Shown: piece by piece, positions 24,405 through 35,744 of the stretch
How positions within the stretch are numbered: position 1 is the first letter of the stretch
Layout of the letters: each line of letters starts with the position of its first letter
Source: Camarhynchus parvulus
Taxonomy: Eukaryota > Chordata > Aves > Passeriformes > Thraupidae
Length of the DNA: 64,000 nucleotides
Assembly (NCBI RefSeq): GCF_901933205.1
Contig: NC_044600.1
Location: 7,416,501-7,480,500 of the forward strand
Direction: 5' to 3'
Notes under the pieces: model-generated
Told to the model about the DNA's origin: nothing
Seen by the model: only the letters and a program-made list of their open reading frames with translations
Database searches by the model: none
Program-made: the position numbers and the translations under genes

Positions 24405-24439
24405 GCCCGGGCCCGGCGGGGAACGGCGAGCGGGGCCCG

Positions 24440-24712
24440 ATGCGGGAGTACAAGGTGGTGGTGCTGGGCAGCGGGGGGGTGGGGAAGTCCGCCCTGACGG
24501 TGCAGTTCGTCACCGGGACCTTCATCGAGAAGTACGACCCCACCATTGAGGACTTCTACCGCAAGGAGATCGAGGTGGACTCGTCCCCCTCGGTGCTGGA
24601 GATCCTGGACACGGCGGGCACCGAGCAGTTCGCCTCCATGCGCGACCTCTACATCAAGAACGGGCAGGGATTCATCCTCGTCTACAGCCTGGTCAACCAG
24701 CAGTCCTTCCAG
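24440..24712 (+). CDS. RAP2C: RAP2C coding exon 1 (residues 1-91)
   Basis: Ends CAG TCC TTC CAG followed by GTAACC at 24,713, phase 0. It holds the P-loop, switch I and switch II. It is very GC-rich because it lies in the CpG island, in contrast to exon 2. Confidence 0.96.
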
Positions 24713-26724
24713 GTAACCTCGCCCGGGGTCCCGTCCTCGGCTGGGGCCGGCCCTGCCCCGGGGAAGGCGCTGGGCCGAGGAGGAAGTTTTAGGGGTAGCC
24801 ACGTGTGCGTGGAAAGCGCTTTATCTCCGAAGGGCCAAAAGTGTAAATGCCCAACTTGAAAGCGCGTTTACCAGCCCTGCTTCCTGATGGAAAACTGCTT
24901 GCTTTGCAGGTACTTATCAGGGTGCCACCATTGTTAAATCCCACGCAGTGCTGGAGAACAATGACTAGCTCCCACTTCCCCAACAGAAATCTCTTGGCAA
25001 TCCCCCTTTGTGAAGAAATCACTCGATATTAAACCCGAGACTTCCCCTTCCAACCCCCTCTCCTTCCTAAAAGGCATGTTTCTGCAGTTGCTCTTGAAGA
25101 GAGTCTCATTGTTCTGCAGTTGTGACTTGTTAAGTGAGCTGCTATTTTCCGCTCCCTGCCCCCAAAATATATTCCTGTCCAGCACGAGCTCCGTGCTCTC
25201 ACAGCGTAGGTGGAGTGCTGGAGAGGAGAGCTAGCTATACACGATCGTTTGTGGATCTGGATTTGATTTCTACTATTAAAACGCTTCCAAAAAAAAGGAA
25301 ATGTCTCAGCTAGTAGTTGCTCTGAGCTGCCTGTAGAAGCGGGGCTTTGTTTTTGGGCAATAGGTGAGTTTAGCAGCACTCCGTGCAGCGCGGGGATTTG
25401 CAGCTCCTGCCTTGGCTGGGCTGCTGAGCTGGGTGTGTTCGAGCTGCTTGGCAAGACCGTGCACACCCCCACTGTTTGCTTCTGCTGAAGGCTAAACCTT
25501 ATCTTAGCAGAGGCCCTGAAACAACCCTGTGCAAGCTGAAGACACGCTTATCTTTGGAAAACAACAGCAGTGACATTGGGATGCTTTTGCTCTCATTTTC
25601 ACTGATTTTTGGGTTCCAGTGAGCCCTCATTATTCGAGGAATGGATGTGCAGTAATCCACCTTGTTAATATTTAATTATTCCCGTCTGTCTGTAGTGTTT
25701 GCTCTGAAGGCTGTAGGTGTAAACCTCTCTGCAGTTCTTTACACAGTGGTAACTTCAAACGCTGGGATTGCTTTGTCTCAGAACTATGCAAGAATTTGTA
25801 GTACTGATAGCAACTTAAAACACTCAGGGGGCAGAGCAGGCTGACTCAGACTTTCAAGTGTAAACGCCCCGTGTCGGCTCAGGCTTGAATAAATGCATCT
25901 CTAGGTAATAAAATCTCTTTACAACATCTAATTTGGTTACTTACATGTGATTAAATGTCTTCACAATGAATTATTCTAAGCATTCCAGGACTGAGAAGGC
26001 TTTATTTAAATTGATGGCTTTCTCAAACTGTAAACTAAGCACAAACTTCCTAAATGGTTGTGTAATGGCATGCCCCTGCTAGGGTTACAGGTCCTTAGAC
26101 TTGAGACAGCTTCTTCAGAAAGCTGAAACCAGCCTTCAGAGCAGCAATGCCGTGTCCTCCTCTGGCTGAGACTGTCTGAGAGCACAGCAGTCACTTTCTG
26201 TTTGTGAAGGCACATAAAATTCTCTAAAGTGTGCATGCTTTTATAGAAAAGAAGAAGTAACTTAGTGGCAGGTAGTAAATTTTCTCTGAATTCTAGATTT
26301 GCGTGACTATGAGTTTAAAAAGCCTTCTGATGTGTTTTTAATGTTCAGCTGCATGTGAGGGTTATTAAAGTGTGTTTCTGCAGTGGTTGTGTGGAAGTTC
26401 CATGTGATCCCTTGCATGTACTAACCAGCTGGATTGTCTGACCAGGACATCAAGCCCATGAGGGACCAGATTGTCCGGGTGAAGAGATACGAGAAGGTTC
26501 CTCTGATCCTGGTGGGGAATAAAGTGGATCTGGAGTCGGAGAGGGAAGTCCCGTCTGCAGAAGGCAGAGCCCTGGCTCAGGAGTGGGGCTGTCCCTTCAT
26601 GGAGACGTCAGCCAAGAGCAAAACAATGGTGGATGAACTGTTTGCTGAGATCGTCAGGCAAATGAACTATGCCTCCCTGCCTGAAAAACAAGATCAATGT
26701 TGTACAACTTGCATCGTCCAGTGA
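24440..26724 (+). CDS. RAP2C: RAP2C, Rap2-family small GTPase (complete, 2 coding exons)
   Basis: Ras-like GTPase that cycles between GDP and GTP at membranes and signals to cytoskeletal effectors such as TNIK/MAP4K kinases. The coding parts are 24,440-24,712 (91 aa) and 26,446-26,724 (92 aa and TGA), total 183 aa, the normal RAP2 length. Visible motifs: P-loop GSGGVGKS at residues 10-17, effector region YDPTIEDFY with Rap2-type Phe39, switch II DTAGTEQ with Rap-type Thr61, NKVD at 116-119 and ETSAK at 144-148. The tail CCTTCIVQ has two likely palmitoylated cysteines (176, 177) and a CIVQ prenylation box (human CVVQ). [13 protein letters not shown] and [16 protein letters not shown] fit RAP2C, not RAP2A or RAP2B. 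The start is the first ATG of the conserved [10 protein letters not shown]. Confidence 0.97.
24713..26445 (+). other. RAP2C: RAP2C intron
   Basis: The 1.73-kb intron has donor GTAACC and acceptor CTGACCAG before GAC ATC AAG. Its first few hundred bases are still CpG-rich. No other gene is seen in it. Confidence 0.9.
26446..26724 (+). CDS. RAP2C: RAP2C coding exon 2 (residues 92-183 and stop)
   Basis: Starts GAC ATC AAG CCC in phase 0 and ends CAG TGA. It carries the guanine-specificity motifs NKVD and SAK, the hypervariable tail and the CAAX box. Confidence 0.96.
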   Translation, partial: DIKPMRDQIVRVKRYEKVPLILVGNKVDLESEREVPSAEGRALAQEWGCPFMETSAKSKTMVDELFAEIVRQMNYASLPEKQDQCCTTCIVQ

Positions 26725-27215
26725 GAGAGATTAAGAAAAACCTCAACCATGGCCATACAGAGCAGGTTGGTGGAACAGTCATAACTAACTGAGGTGCCTA
26801 AACGTGGTGTTTCAGTAAAAGATAAAGGGATAAGGAGTCTGAAATGAGGCAGCCTTCCTCCAAAAGAGAAGGGAGCTTGTGCACATGGTTGAGTCAAATG
26901 GACTTCTCGTGTTACCTCAGCAGGGTTAGTCAGGGAATGCTGCATTTGCTTGCAGTAATTTTACAATGACACAAATTGAATGATCTCATCTGCACCTATT
27001 TTGACTGTTAGTGCTGTATTTGATGCTGTGTTATTCTGCATAAGTGCTTTGTGATGTTGCAGTGAGTTTATTCTTGTAGCTGGTATCTGAATTATTTTCC
27101 AGTAATGGGAGTTACCTTGGAGTTCAATGGGATTATTGTGACCAAGTTTCCCGGTAGTTTTATTGAGAAGACTTTGAGCTTGTTTGAAAGAAATAAAGTT
27201 CTGTAGTACAGAAAC
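26725..27215 (+). other. RAP2C: RAP2C proximal 3'UTR
   Basis: The sequence follows the stop without interruption and ends after AATAAA at 27,192-27,197. The downstream element is weak, so this may be only a minor end. A longer 3'UTR reaching the signal at 33,977 is possible. Confidence 0.55.
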
Positions 27216-30200
27216 TGACAGTGCCCTTCTGCCTTATCAGTGGAATAAGTTTCTCTTGCAAAAGAACCACCCTGAGTGATGAGAAGTGGCTCAAAGCCCA
27301 CATGTAATAGTCAAGGGCGTGCACAAAGTGCTCTTCATCTCAAATCTCCAGAGCAGAGAACACACTGTAAAATGGCTTCCCAATGCACAACTCTCCCAGT
27401 GGCTCACAAGAGGTGTGATGAGAGTTCAGTGTTCAGAGGGCCCTCTGTAAAGCTTCCCCTGTGTCAGGTGTTGCTTTAATTTTCATTTTTTTCCCTCCAG
27501 GACAGCTGCCTTTGGCCTTTCACATGTTTGGTCTTTTTCATCACCTTTTTCCTCCTGACTGTGAACGGGTCTGTCCCTCCCCAGTGTGCATTCCCATGAG
27601 GTGGTTCTGAGCCCCCACCACTCCTGTTTCCCCTGTAGCTGTTGCAGGTCTTGTTTCACCTCTGGCTCAGATCCATGTGCCTGCAAAGCACCCTTGGTGT
27701 GCTCTGTGTGCAGCCAGCTGGGCCCTCAGACCTCCAGTTGTCTGTTGGACCTTCACAAACAACTCGTGATCTCCGAGAGCAAGTGCAGGAATGAGGGAGG
27801 ATGTAGAAACTCAGGGGAAGGAACTGCCCCTCCTGACAGCTGCACTGCTTGAGGCTCAGACTCCACTGCCATGGTAGTAACTTGCTTAACTCAAAGGAGC
27901 TTTTTGTGTCTGAGTGACAAGAGGGGAAAATAGGTTATTACTGGAAGCTTTGGACCATGTATCCTCTTTAATCTTGAGTGCAAGGTCAGAGTGAAGTCTC
28001 AGAGCTTCTCTTTGAGATTGTTATCAAGTGCTTTGTAAATATCAAATTTCAGGTACTCATGGCCCTAGCACTGTCATGCTACAGATAATACATGATGTTT
28101 TTATCTCCAGTTCTGTGAAATTAGGAAGGGCTGCTGTCACTGTGTAAGAGGTGTAAGTTTGAGATTTGCTTGTTGAAAGGTGAGCTTGTTGTTTTGGAGC
28201 AGAGGAAAATAAAAATCAAGTCTTTCATTGTACATTAATCACACCTGCAGAATCCATGGAGTTCTAGGAAGAAATGAATCTTAAGAAATTACTGCCTTTT
28301 TTTAAATTGAGTGCTGCAGGGGTAATATCCTGTATTGTGTATAGTAATGCAATGTTGCAGCTATTTCTAAGGCGGCTTCACTAACAAGATTATGTGGACT
28401 AGAAGTATCATGCCAAAGGATATGGCAATCCCCTGGGTTACTAATGGTTTGTCTTGTGCAGATTACTGTATTGAACTCTGACAAAATCGGGGCTTTCATC
28501 CTTGAAATTTAGAGTTCTGAAATTGATTCTTCTAAGGGAGGCTTTGAAACCTGCCTGCTTCTGGATTTAGCACTAAGTAGCACATTTAGTCTTACAGGTG
28601 AAATGGAAGAAGGGGCAGGGCCACGTTATTCCTTTGAATGATAACTTTTACCTCGATTTGGTGACTTCCTCAACATGTTCTTGCTTCAGAAGAAACATCT
28701 GTATTCTTATGTCTTTGTGAGGTCTTGAGACAGGGGATCTAAGCTTTTGTGATAGAGATTTCCTCTCCTTCCTTCTCCCTGGCTTAGACAATCACCCCAA
28801 GCCGTTAGCAGCAAACTGCTTCCTTGCTTCTGGGCAGTGCTGCCTCTGCCTAGTGTAGTCTCATCACCTGTGCCAAACAAGTCTTTCCTTCCTGATCCAT
28901 TTCCTCTTCAGTCCAGTTCTCACCACGTCTGGAACTTTTTATTACTCATTCTGGCTTTTCACAGACTTCATGCTCTGTATATTTCATTTCAGGCTAACAC
29001 TTTTGGGGTGCTTTCCTCTTCCTGGCTCCCACTCTATCCTTGTTCTTTGATTGAGTAGATGTAGGATCTCATTAACTTTATCATAAGCCTTTGCTGCTTG
29101 ATAATTTCTGTCTGATGTGCTCTGGTAGGAGAGGTGCTGATGGTGTCTGGTGATAGCTCTAATCAGCTTTGTAATCCTGCTTATCTGTGATCCAGGAAAC
29201 AATTGCTGCTTGTCAGACCTCTGCTTTAGGAGTGACCCCTCCTAGGTAAATTGAAACTGAGGAGGTAGAACCACCTCTCTGAAAACCTGTGGGCTTGAAC
29301 TACAGCTGTGTCCTGGGATCATCATCATCTCTGAGTTCTGTCACCTGGCTGTGTCCAGGAAGAGTCTTGGGTGTGTCAGTTCACAGAGCAGTACATACGA
29401 CAGTTTGTGCTCCTGCAGCTCTGGTGCCAGGAGGGCACCAGAGGGGTGGGGCTGGGTTTCTTTTCTGAGCCTAGCTTTGCCTGAGGCTGTTCCAATGTCA
29501 GTTTTAACGCTCAGGTACCACTTAACCTGAGCTCTTTTTGGTGCTGATACTTCTGCCTGTCTGTCAGCTATGATGTGTAGGTTCTTTCATGACACTTTTG
29601 AGAAGCATTTGCTAAACTGTTGTTCCAGTCAGCTGCCTTGGCTGAGATGGAGGATGGAACATAACTGCATAGTCAGGATAACCCTTAGTTCCTTTTAAAA
29701 ATGTGTGTTGTTCTCACATCCTGTTTCCCACCTCCTCTTTTGTGTTTCTGCAGTGGTCTTCTGTAGTTTTGCCTTGTATTCAGAGATGGGAGAGTTCCAG
29801 GACTTGCTTTGTGTTCCTTGCTCCTTGAGTTTTCAGTATGACACTGTTTTGTGTTTTGAATTTTCTTTAAAGTGTGGTACTTGGTACAGTGGTTGTGCAC
29901 TAAAGTCTTTCTGATACTAATAGGATTGGTAACACCTTAAAGGTTGGGATGAAAGACTGATTCTGGTTTCTGTCCCCTGTGTTCATGAGTAATTGATATT
30001 GGCAAGGGTGAAAGAAGAGGAATACTCTAGGAATAAAAACTGAAAGTGTTCTCTGTTCTGGTCTGTGTGGCTGTGCAACACAGACTCATTTATTATACTA
30101 TATTGTCTAACTTCCCCTTCTCTCCTGCCTGCTCACAGAAGAGAGCAGAGAATGGTATAAAATATCACAGGCAAATGAAGCCAGGTGAGGTATCCTGTAG

Positions 30201-33200
30201 TGTTAATTTTAGTAACTAAACACAAATGGAAAGATGACAAATCTGAACTGGGAGGTCCCTAACCTGCAAATCCAAGGATGCTGAAGGGCCTGTGGAGGAA
30301 AATACCATTCATGCATTTTTCTGTTCTTACTATTCCCAGCAATTCTTTGCTGGCCACATTATGGAATGCTGGGTTTAGATGAAGTTTTTGGGGTGGATCT
30401 AATTCTGATAGGATGAGGAGCTACACTGTAAATGGTTTCCTCTTCTATGCTCTAAGCAAAGATAAAACATCTATTAAGCAGGTCTAATCCATCCCCGTTA
30501 GAAACTAAATGTTGGTTTGCTGCTTCTGACAGTACAGGGACTCTCTCTGTCTAAAACTTGTGGACCAGCAACAGTGTGTGGAGTGGGAGTGATCTTACCA
30601 GATTGAGAGAGAGTTGCTGTTAGTTGGAAAACACACAAACCAGCAAGAAAAACCTGGCTGTTGGTTCCTGTCAGGGCAGCAGTGCTGCTCCTGCTGCCAG
30701 CTAGGCAAGAGGGGGAACCCTGGCCATGTCAGAGCCCTCTGTGGTGACAGACTGTTAGCTGAGAGCAAATCAACAGCTGGAAAGAAATGGTGCAGTAGGA
30801 AACATAAGGTCCTGACTCATTTGGAGAAATTGAAGAATTGAGAAGGCTCCTCAAAATCCCTGAAAAGTCATGGATCAAGCTAGAGTGAAGTACGTGCACA
30901 TACATATGACAGGTTTCTACAGACTTTGAGCTTCACCTGAGACTTTTAGGATATCTCTGTAGATAAATCCTGGGAGCTGCAAGCAAGTTATCTAAAAAGC
31001 AAAGATGGTTTGGTCACATATGTTGGTGTGTTTGATTGAGGATGGTGGTGTACAGCTCTGTCCCTGCTGAGGCTGTCTGAATGCTAAGGGGCTTTTTTTG
31101 GAGTCAGTTAGAGGGTCTGATTGCTGAGAGCACAGGTGTCAAAACTGAGTGAGGTGGTTCATCTGCCTGTTCTCAGAACTTGTGCTCAAGGCCCTCGCTG
31201 TGTGTTACTGGATATTACACATACACTAGGTCCTGCATTGGTGCATCTGTACAAGAGAACTTAAATTTCCCAGCTTTTTCAGATTTTTAGGTGCAATTTC
31301 CTATCCCACAGTAGCAGCTGTTACAAAGTGAATAGCAATAGGTTGTTACCTGCTTGCCTCCTGTATTATCAGAGTTAGTGGAGCATTTGGGAATGCTGCT
31401 GTGGAAAACAGTGCTTTGGAGCTCATGATGGAAAACTGGCCATTCCAGGCAGGGGAGGAGCCCTGTTCACTTTGGATATGTATTGAATCTGGCTTTCATT
31501 AGGTTTTTGTTTGTTTGTTTGTTTAAATTGCAGATAAAACTCAGAGGAAACTTGCACAGATGCTGCTTTGGAGAACTTTCAGCCCAGGTTGCAGAGCTGA
31601 GCCTTGGTAAACCTGTCTCTATTACAGCACATTGCCATACATCTAAGTGCATAAGGTTGGTGGCCTCCAGGATCCACACACCTTAATCAGAATGCTTAGC
31701 ATGTTTACCATAAGTTTTAAAATCTGTTCTTTATCTATCAGTCCTTTTATAGCTTTCTAAGTTCATATAATGGCTAATATGCAAGAGTTCATTTTTAATA
31801 TTTTAATTGATTTCTTTAATCAATTCTGAATTTGTATTTATTAAATACTTAAACTCAGTATTACCTACTCAATGCCTTTTAAAAGAAGAGAGTTTTAATG
31901 GAGAATAAGTTGAGCCTTAAACAAATGGTTACTTCTGTATATTACCTCGCATCAGTGCTTATTTCTATTTGCAAGGTTTTCTCCTACAATGTAGTTGGTC
32001 ATTCTTTGAGACTTTTTGTTTACGTGTGACAGTGTCATGGAAAGATACTGAAGGCACTCTGTTGTATGGATGTAGTATCCCTTTTCTTGGCAAATGCAGC
32101 TGTGACAATGTGTTTGTAACTGGTCTGATTTGACAGTAGGGATTACTTGGAATGGCATAGAAAGTCTCCAGCTGATGTTTCTGGCAATCTCGGGTTTCTT
32201 AATTGAAAATGACAATTGTAGCATTGAAAAACAGCAGCACACTTTTCCTTCTACTGAGTTTCTAAACTTGTTTGTTTACAAATTGCTTCTCTATGCCTTT
32301 GAAAAGGGATAATGTATCCTTCAAAATGGGCTCTATGCCTACTCTGTCAGCTCAGCTTTGCCTGGCACAGTAAGAGACATCTAGTAGACCTCTGCATATG
32401 TAAATCTAATGCAAATAAGATCACTTTACATTTTATAGTTTCTAATATTTGTCTTTCTGAATAATATTTTAAAGCAATATTTGTTAAAATTTTTCTTGCA
32501 CTGTCACAAATTGCTTTTTAGTTTGGTTTTTTTTCCCCAATAAACAAGTTTAATATTAGAGACAAGTTGGTGTAACAAGGGGAAAAGCACCAGGTTTCAG
32601 TGATACTAACTGCAAGCGTGCTTTAAACAGCCATTGCCTTCCTTATTGTTTACCTGATCAACATTTTCTCTGAATACTTGAAAATTTTAACAATAACACA
32701 GGTATAAAGAGCAGAATGAAAATGTACAAAGAACAGATGAAATCTTTTTGTTCACCTCTATTAACATGTTGCATACATGAGAGCTTTTTCTAGCAGTGGT
32801 TTAAAATGTGTAATTTTTTTTGCAGAAATTTAATAACTGCAGTTCACCTACTGCACCAAAGTTCTAGGTTTTTAGGAGCCCAGCTTTAGTCATTTGAACA
32901 TGCTTCTAGAAATGTACATTCTTTCCCTGTAATAGTTAAATATCTATGAGAAAAGCTCCAGTAAAAGCAGTGATGGATATATGAGGTTAAGCAATTGAAA
33001 ACTCACAAATTGTATTGTGGATGATGGCATTTAAAACAATAAAAGATCACCGGTACAGTATCTCAATATTAATGTGTTTTATTGGTAATAATGCAGGCTG
33101 ACTACAATATTAGCAGAAATAAAGATGTGTCTACATTCAGTGTTGAATTTGAATCCTGAAAAGAAGAGGACAGGATTTCTGCCTGGTTATTAAAACACCT

Positions 33201-33512
33201 GATTCTTTTTCTGTGGGGTTACTTGAAATTTTTTTTCCTGTTTGTACAAACTTTATAAACAGGCTGAGGCTAATACTTAGGTTTGCACTTTAATATCAGA
33301 ATTAAACCAAACCTTGTATTCAAACTAGACTTTTTTTTTAAGTGATGGTTGTTGATCATTTTGGTAGGTTGTAAGGAAGTAATAGGACATGAAAGTATTT
33401 CATAAAAATCCTAGTTTTCCTTTGTCTAAGAAGGAAAAAGTTGGTTGCTATTGATCAGTGGTTCATTCCTATGGGTAGTTTTCAAAGCAGTGTTCATTTT
33501 CATTGACCTCAG

Positions 33513-33570
33513 CAAAAAAAGAAAAAAAAAAAAAACCACAAAAAACAAACAAATGAAAAAAAAACCTTAA
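33513..33570 (+). repeat. A-rich simple repeat
   Basis: Runs of A interrupted by C or G (AAAAAACAAACAAATGAAAA). This is low complexity; no retroposed gene body was recognised to its left. Confidence 0.8.
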
Positions 33571-33976
33571 ACTTGAACTAGCTTAGAGTGACAGGACTGG
33601 GAAAATGAGATGGTTTCTGCAGCACACTTCGGGGGGAAAAAGGGACCAAAAGTTTATTTAGGCTTCCTCAATAGTTTGCATGTGAAGTTGCTTATTAGAG
33701 TAAGAGGCTAATAATAAATGCAATATGTATTGTCTTTACTATGGCATCTGTTTAGGAGTTGTTCAAATCACTGCAGTAGGGCTCTACAAATAAAAATGTA
33801 ACCTAACATCTTGTATCTAATGTACTGTATCTTTATCAGTGATAGGTGAAATCTGGAATAACAAGTGCAAAAATGGAACAATTACCTATAATGCTTTGTA
33901 AAAAGTTTTTTCCAGTAGAATTCATTCTTGTCATTTTGTAAGACAACCCTACAGTCCACCTGTTTGTAACTTTTTT

Positions 33977-33982
33977 AATAAA
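33977..33982 (+). promoter_or_regulatory. strong poly(A) signal, candidate distal end of RAP2C
   Basis: AATAAA is followed 20-45 nt later by GGGGTGAGTAGTCTGTG and a T-rich stretch, a good GT-rich downstream element. The AT-rich domain ends here. Confidence 0.5.
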
Positions 33983-35693
33983 ATAGATACCTGTATTACC
34001 AAACTGGGGTGAGTAGTCTGTGTTCAGTTTCTTCAAGAGTGGGCTGAACTGACAAGTTGCTGCTGCTTTTTATTTTGTGGGTCGTTTTTGAGGTCCTGGT
34101 TTTATTCTAAATGCAGTAACCACATCTGAATTGTCTTGAGTGAGTCCTGGTGTGGGGGAGCAGGGTGTACAGCTGTGCCCCAGCTGGGTGTAACAGTGTC
34201 GGGTGCTCTGAGGAGAGAGAAGGGGAGCAAGGGCTGTGCACCATCTTCCTGTGCAAGGCAGGCACTCCCTGAGCTGGGGGCCAGTTCAGAGCAGGCCCCT
34301 CACAGGCCAGTGTGATGGAGCTTTGGTCAAAAGAAATCTGTGTTTGTCTTGTGTGAGTCTGTAACACTCTTGTTTCCATGCAGGCTTTCTGTTTGTGAAG
34401 ATGGCCACAAGTCCTGACATCACCTTGCAGTGTCTGTAGCTGCCCTCCAGCCAGAGCTGACATCTTCCCACCACCCTGGCAGAGTGAGTGCTCCTGGAGC
34501 TCTGCCACTGGAGAGGCACAAGATTTTTCCAGAAAAAAGTGCCTAAAGCTATTTGATAACAATTATCTTAAATGCTCAGTAAGAGCCCTGAATTTGCCAA
34601 GTCAATGATTGTCATCTGGGCCCTGTAACAAAAAGTGCATCTTCCTGAGAACATACAGTCTTGGCACTGACCTTTGGTACTGCATTTATAACTAAAGCTG
34701 TGCATTAATGGAAAATGTGATTTCAAGTTGAGAAAAAGTTGATACCGTGGTACCTTCAGTCCTCAGCAGTGTGTCAGCAGGCAAAACCACATAGCCTGCT
34801 CATCACCCCTCCTCTAGCTGAAGCAGCATTAGCCTTATCTTGTAGGTAGGTTTCTGTGCTGTTTCTTGTTCCTGCTCACACTTCCTCTGCTGCAACAGAG
34901 AAGTAGTTTCCATCTCGAGAGGAAAATGATAAAGAAGAGTAGGGTGTGCTTCTAGGTGATTTTAGGTGAGATGTCTGCTTCCCTAAGCTAGCTGAGATGT
35001 GTGATGCCCTGTTCTCATTAGTGTCACTGGGGGTGGGAGCTGACACTTTAGGATCTGTCTGCTTTGAGGTGTTACTGTTGGGTTCATTGCTGTGTGAGTC
35101 TGACTTCTTGTGTTGTTTAAAAGAAGTCAAAAGGCAGCAACACTACTCCCAATTCCTTATGGCAGTCAGTGTGACTGACTAAGGAAGCTGCTTCCTCTTT
35201 CCACTTGTAGGTTGGGAAGTGATGTCAGTTAAACCCCTGTGATTTACACCACTAGTTTGTTTCCAGGTGACAGTGTAATACAGGCTGGGTTGGGGATTTT
35301 AAGGAAGGACATAAGATTGTTATTTAAGCTATTATCTTTCAAAAGTCTTTGGTGCTGAGAATGAACTTGATTGTTGCTGCACAGACTTGTGTAGCATCCT
35401 TTGTTAAATAGATGTGGCAATGTCATGTTGCTCTGTTTGGTTTTGGGGCTGTTTATGTAGTGTTTCATGGCAGCTTTCTCTTTGGTCTACCAGGTCTTGC
35501 TCTACAGGTGCCTGCAGTGTCCTGTGCAGCCAGAGGACAGGGATGTCCCGCCAGAGCCATCAGAGAGCAGGAGCCAGCTGCAGCACTGGCCTGTCCCCAC
35601 CCTGCTCCCCCAGCCAGCACGGGTGACACGTAACTGTGCCACTGCCCAGGGCAGGGCTGGGCCCTGCAGCCCGGCTGGGTGTGCAGGGGTGCA

Positions 35694-35744
35694 CCCCACA
35701 GCCACACACACCCCACAGCCACACAAACCCCACAGCCACACAAA
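35694..35744 (+). repeat. 17-bp minisatellite, 3 copies
   Basis: CCCCACAGCCACACAAA repeated at 35,694 (with one change, ACACACA), 35,711 and 35,728, followed by a partial copy CCCCACAC. Confidence 0.9.

Larger units (their letters stand above)
23880..24800 (+). promoter_or_regulatory. RAP2C: RAP2C CpG-island promoter
   Basis: A dense CG-rich block surrounds the first exon of RAP2C. Promoter-type motifs are CCGGAAGTG (ETS) at 24,140-24,148, GGGCGGGGCC (Sp1 box) at 24,161-24,170 and a reverse ETS site CTTCCGG at 24,194-24,200. A GCCGCCATG near 23,943 resembles a YY1 site. No TATA box is visible. Transcription probably starts between about 24,150 and 24,230. The human locus has a divergent antisense transcript (RAP2C-AS1), so bidirectional activity is possible here but not shown. 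Confidence 0.8.
27216..34005 (+). other. possible extended RAP2C 3'UTR or intergenic DNA
   Basis: No coding exon is recognised. The right half (about 31.7-34.0 kb) is strongly AT-rich and complex, with signals AATAAA at 33,038 and 33,977 and an A-rich stretch at 33,513-33,570. Composition switches abruptly to GC-richer DNA after 34.03 kb. This pattern fits a long 3'UTR or a separate unspliced noncoding transcript ending near 34.0 kb, but RNA data would be needed to tell. Confidence 0.4.

Noticed and set aside
24338..24439. In-frame N-terminal extension of RAP2C
   Set aside because: The extension has no ATG in frame, and all RAP2 proteins begin [10 protein letters not shown].
24440..26724. 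Assignment to RAP2A instead of RAP2C
   Set aside because: The core is identical between paralogues, but the tail [13 protein letters not shown] and the residues in [12 protein letters not shown] are RAP2C-type, and the neighbours are FRMD7 and STK26, not the IPO5/FARP1 neighbourhood of RAP2A.
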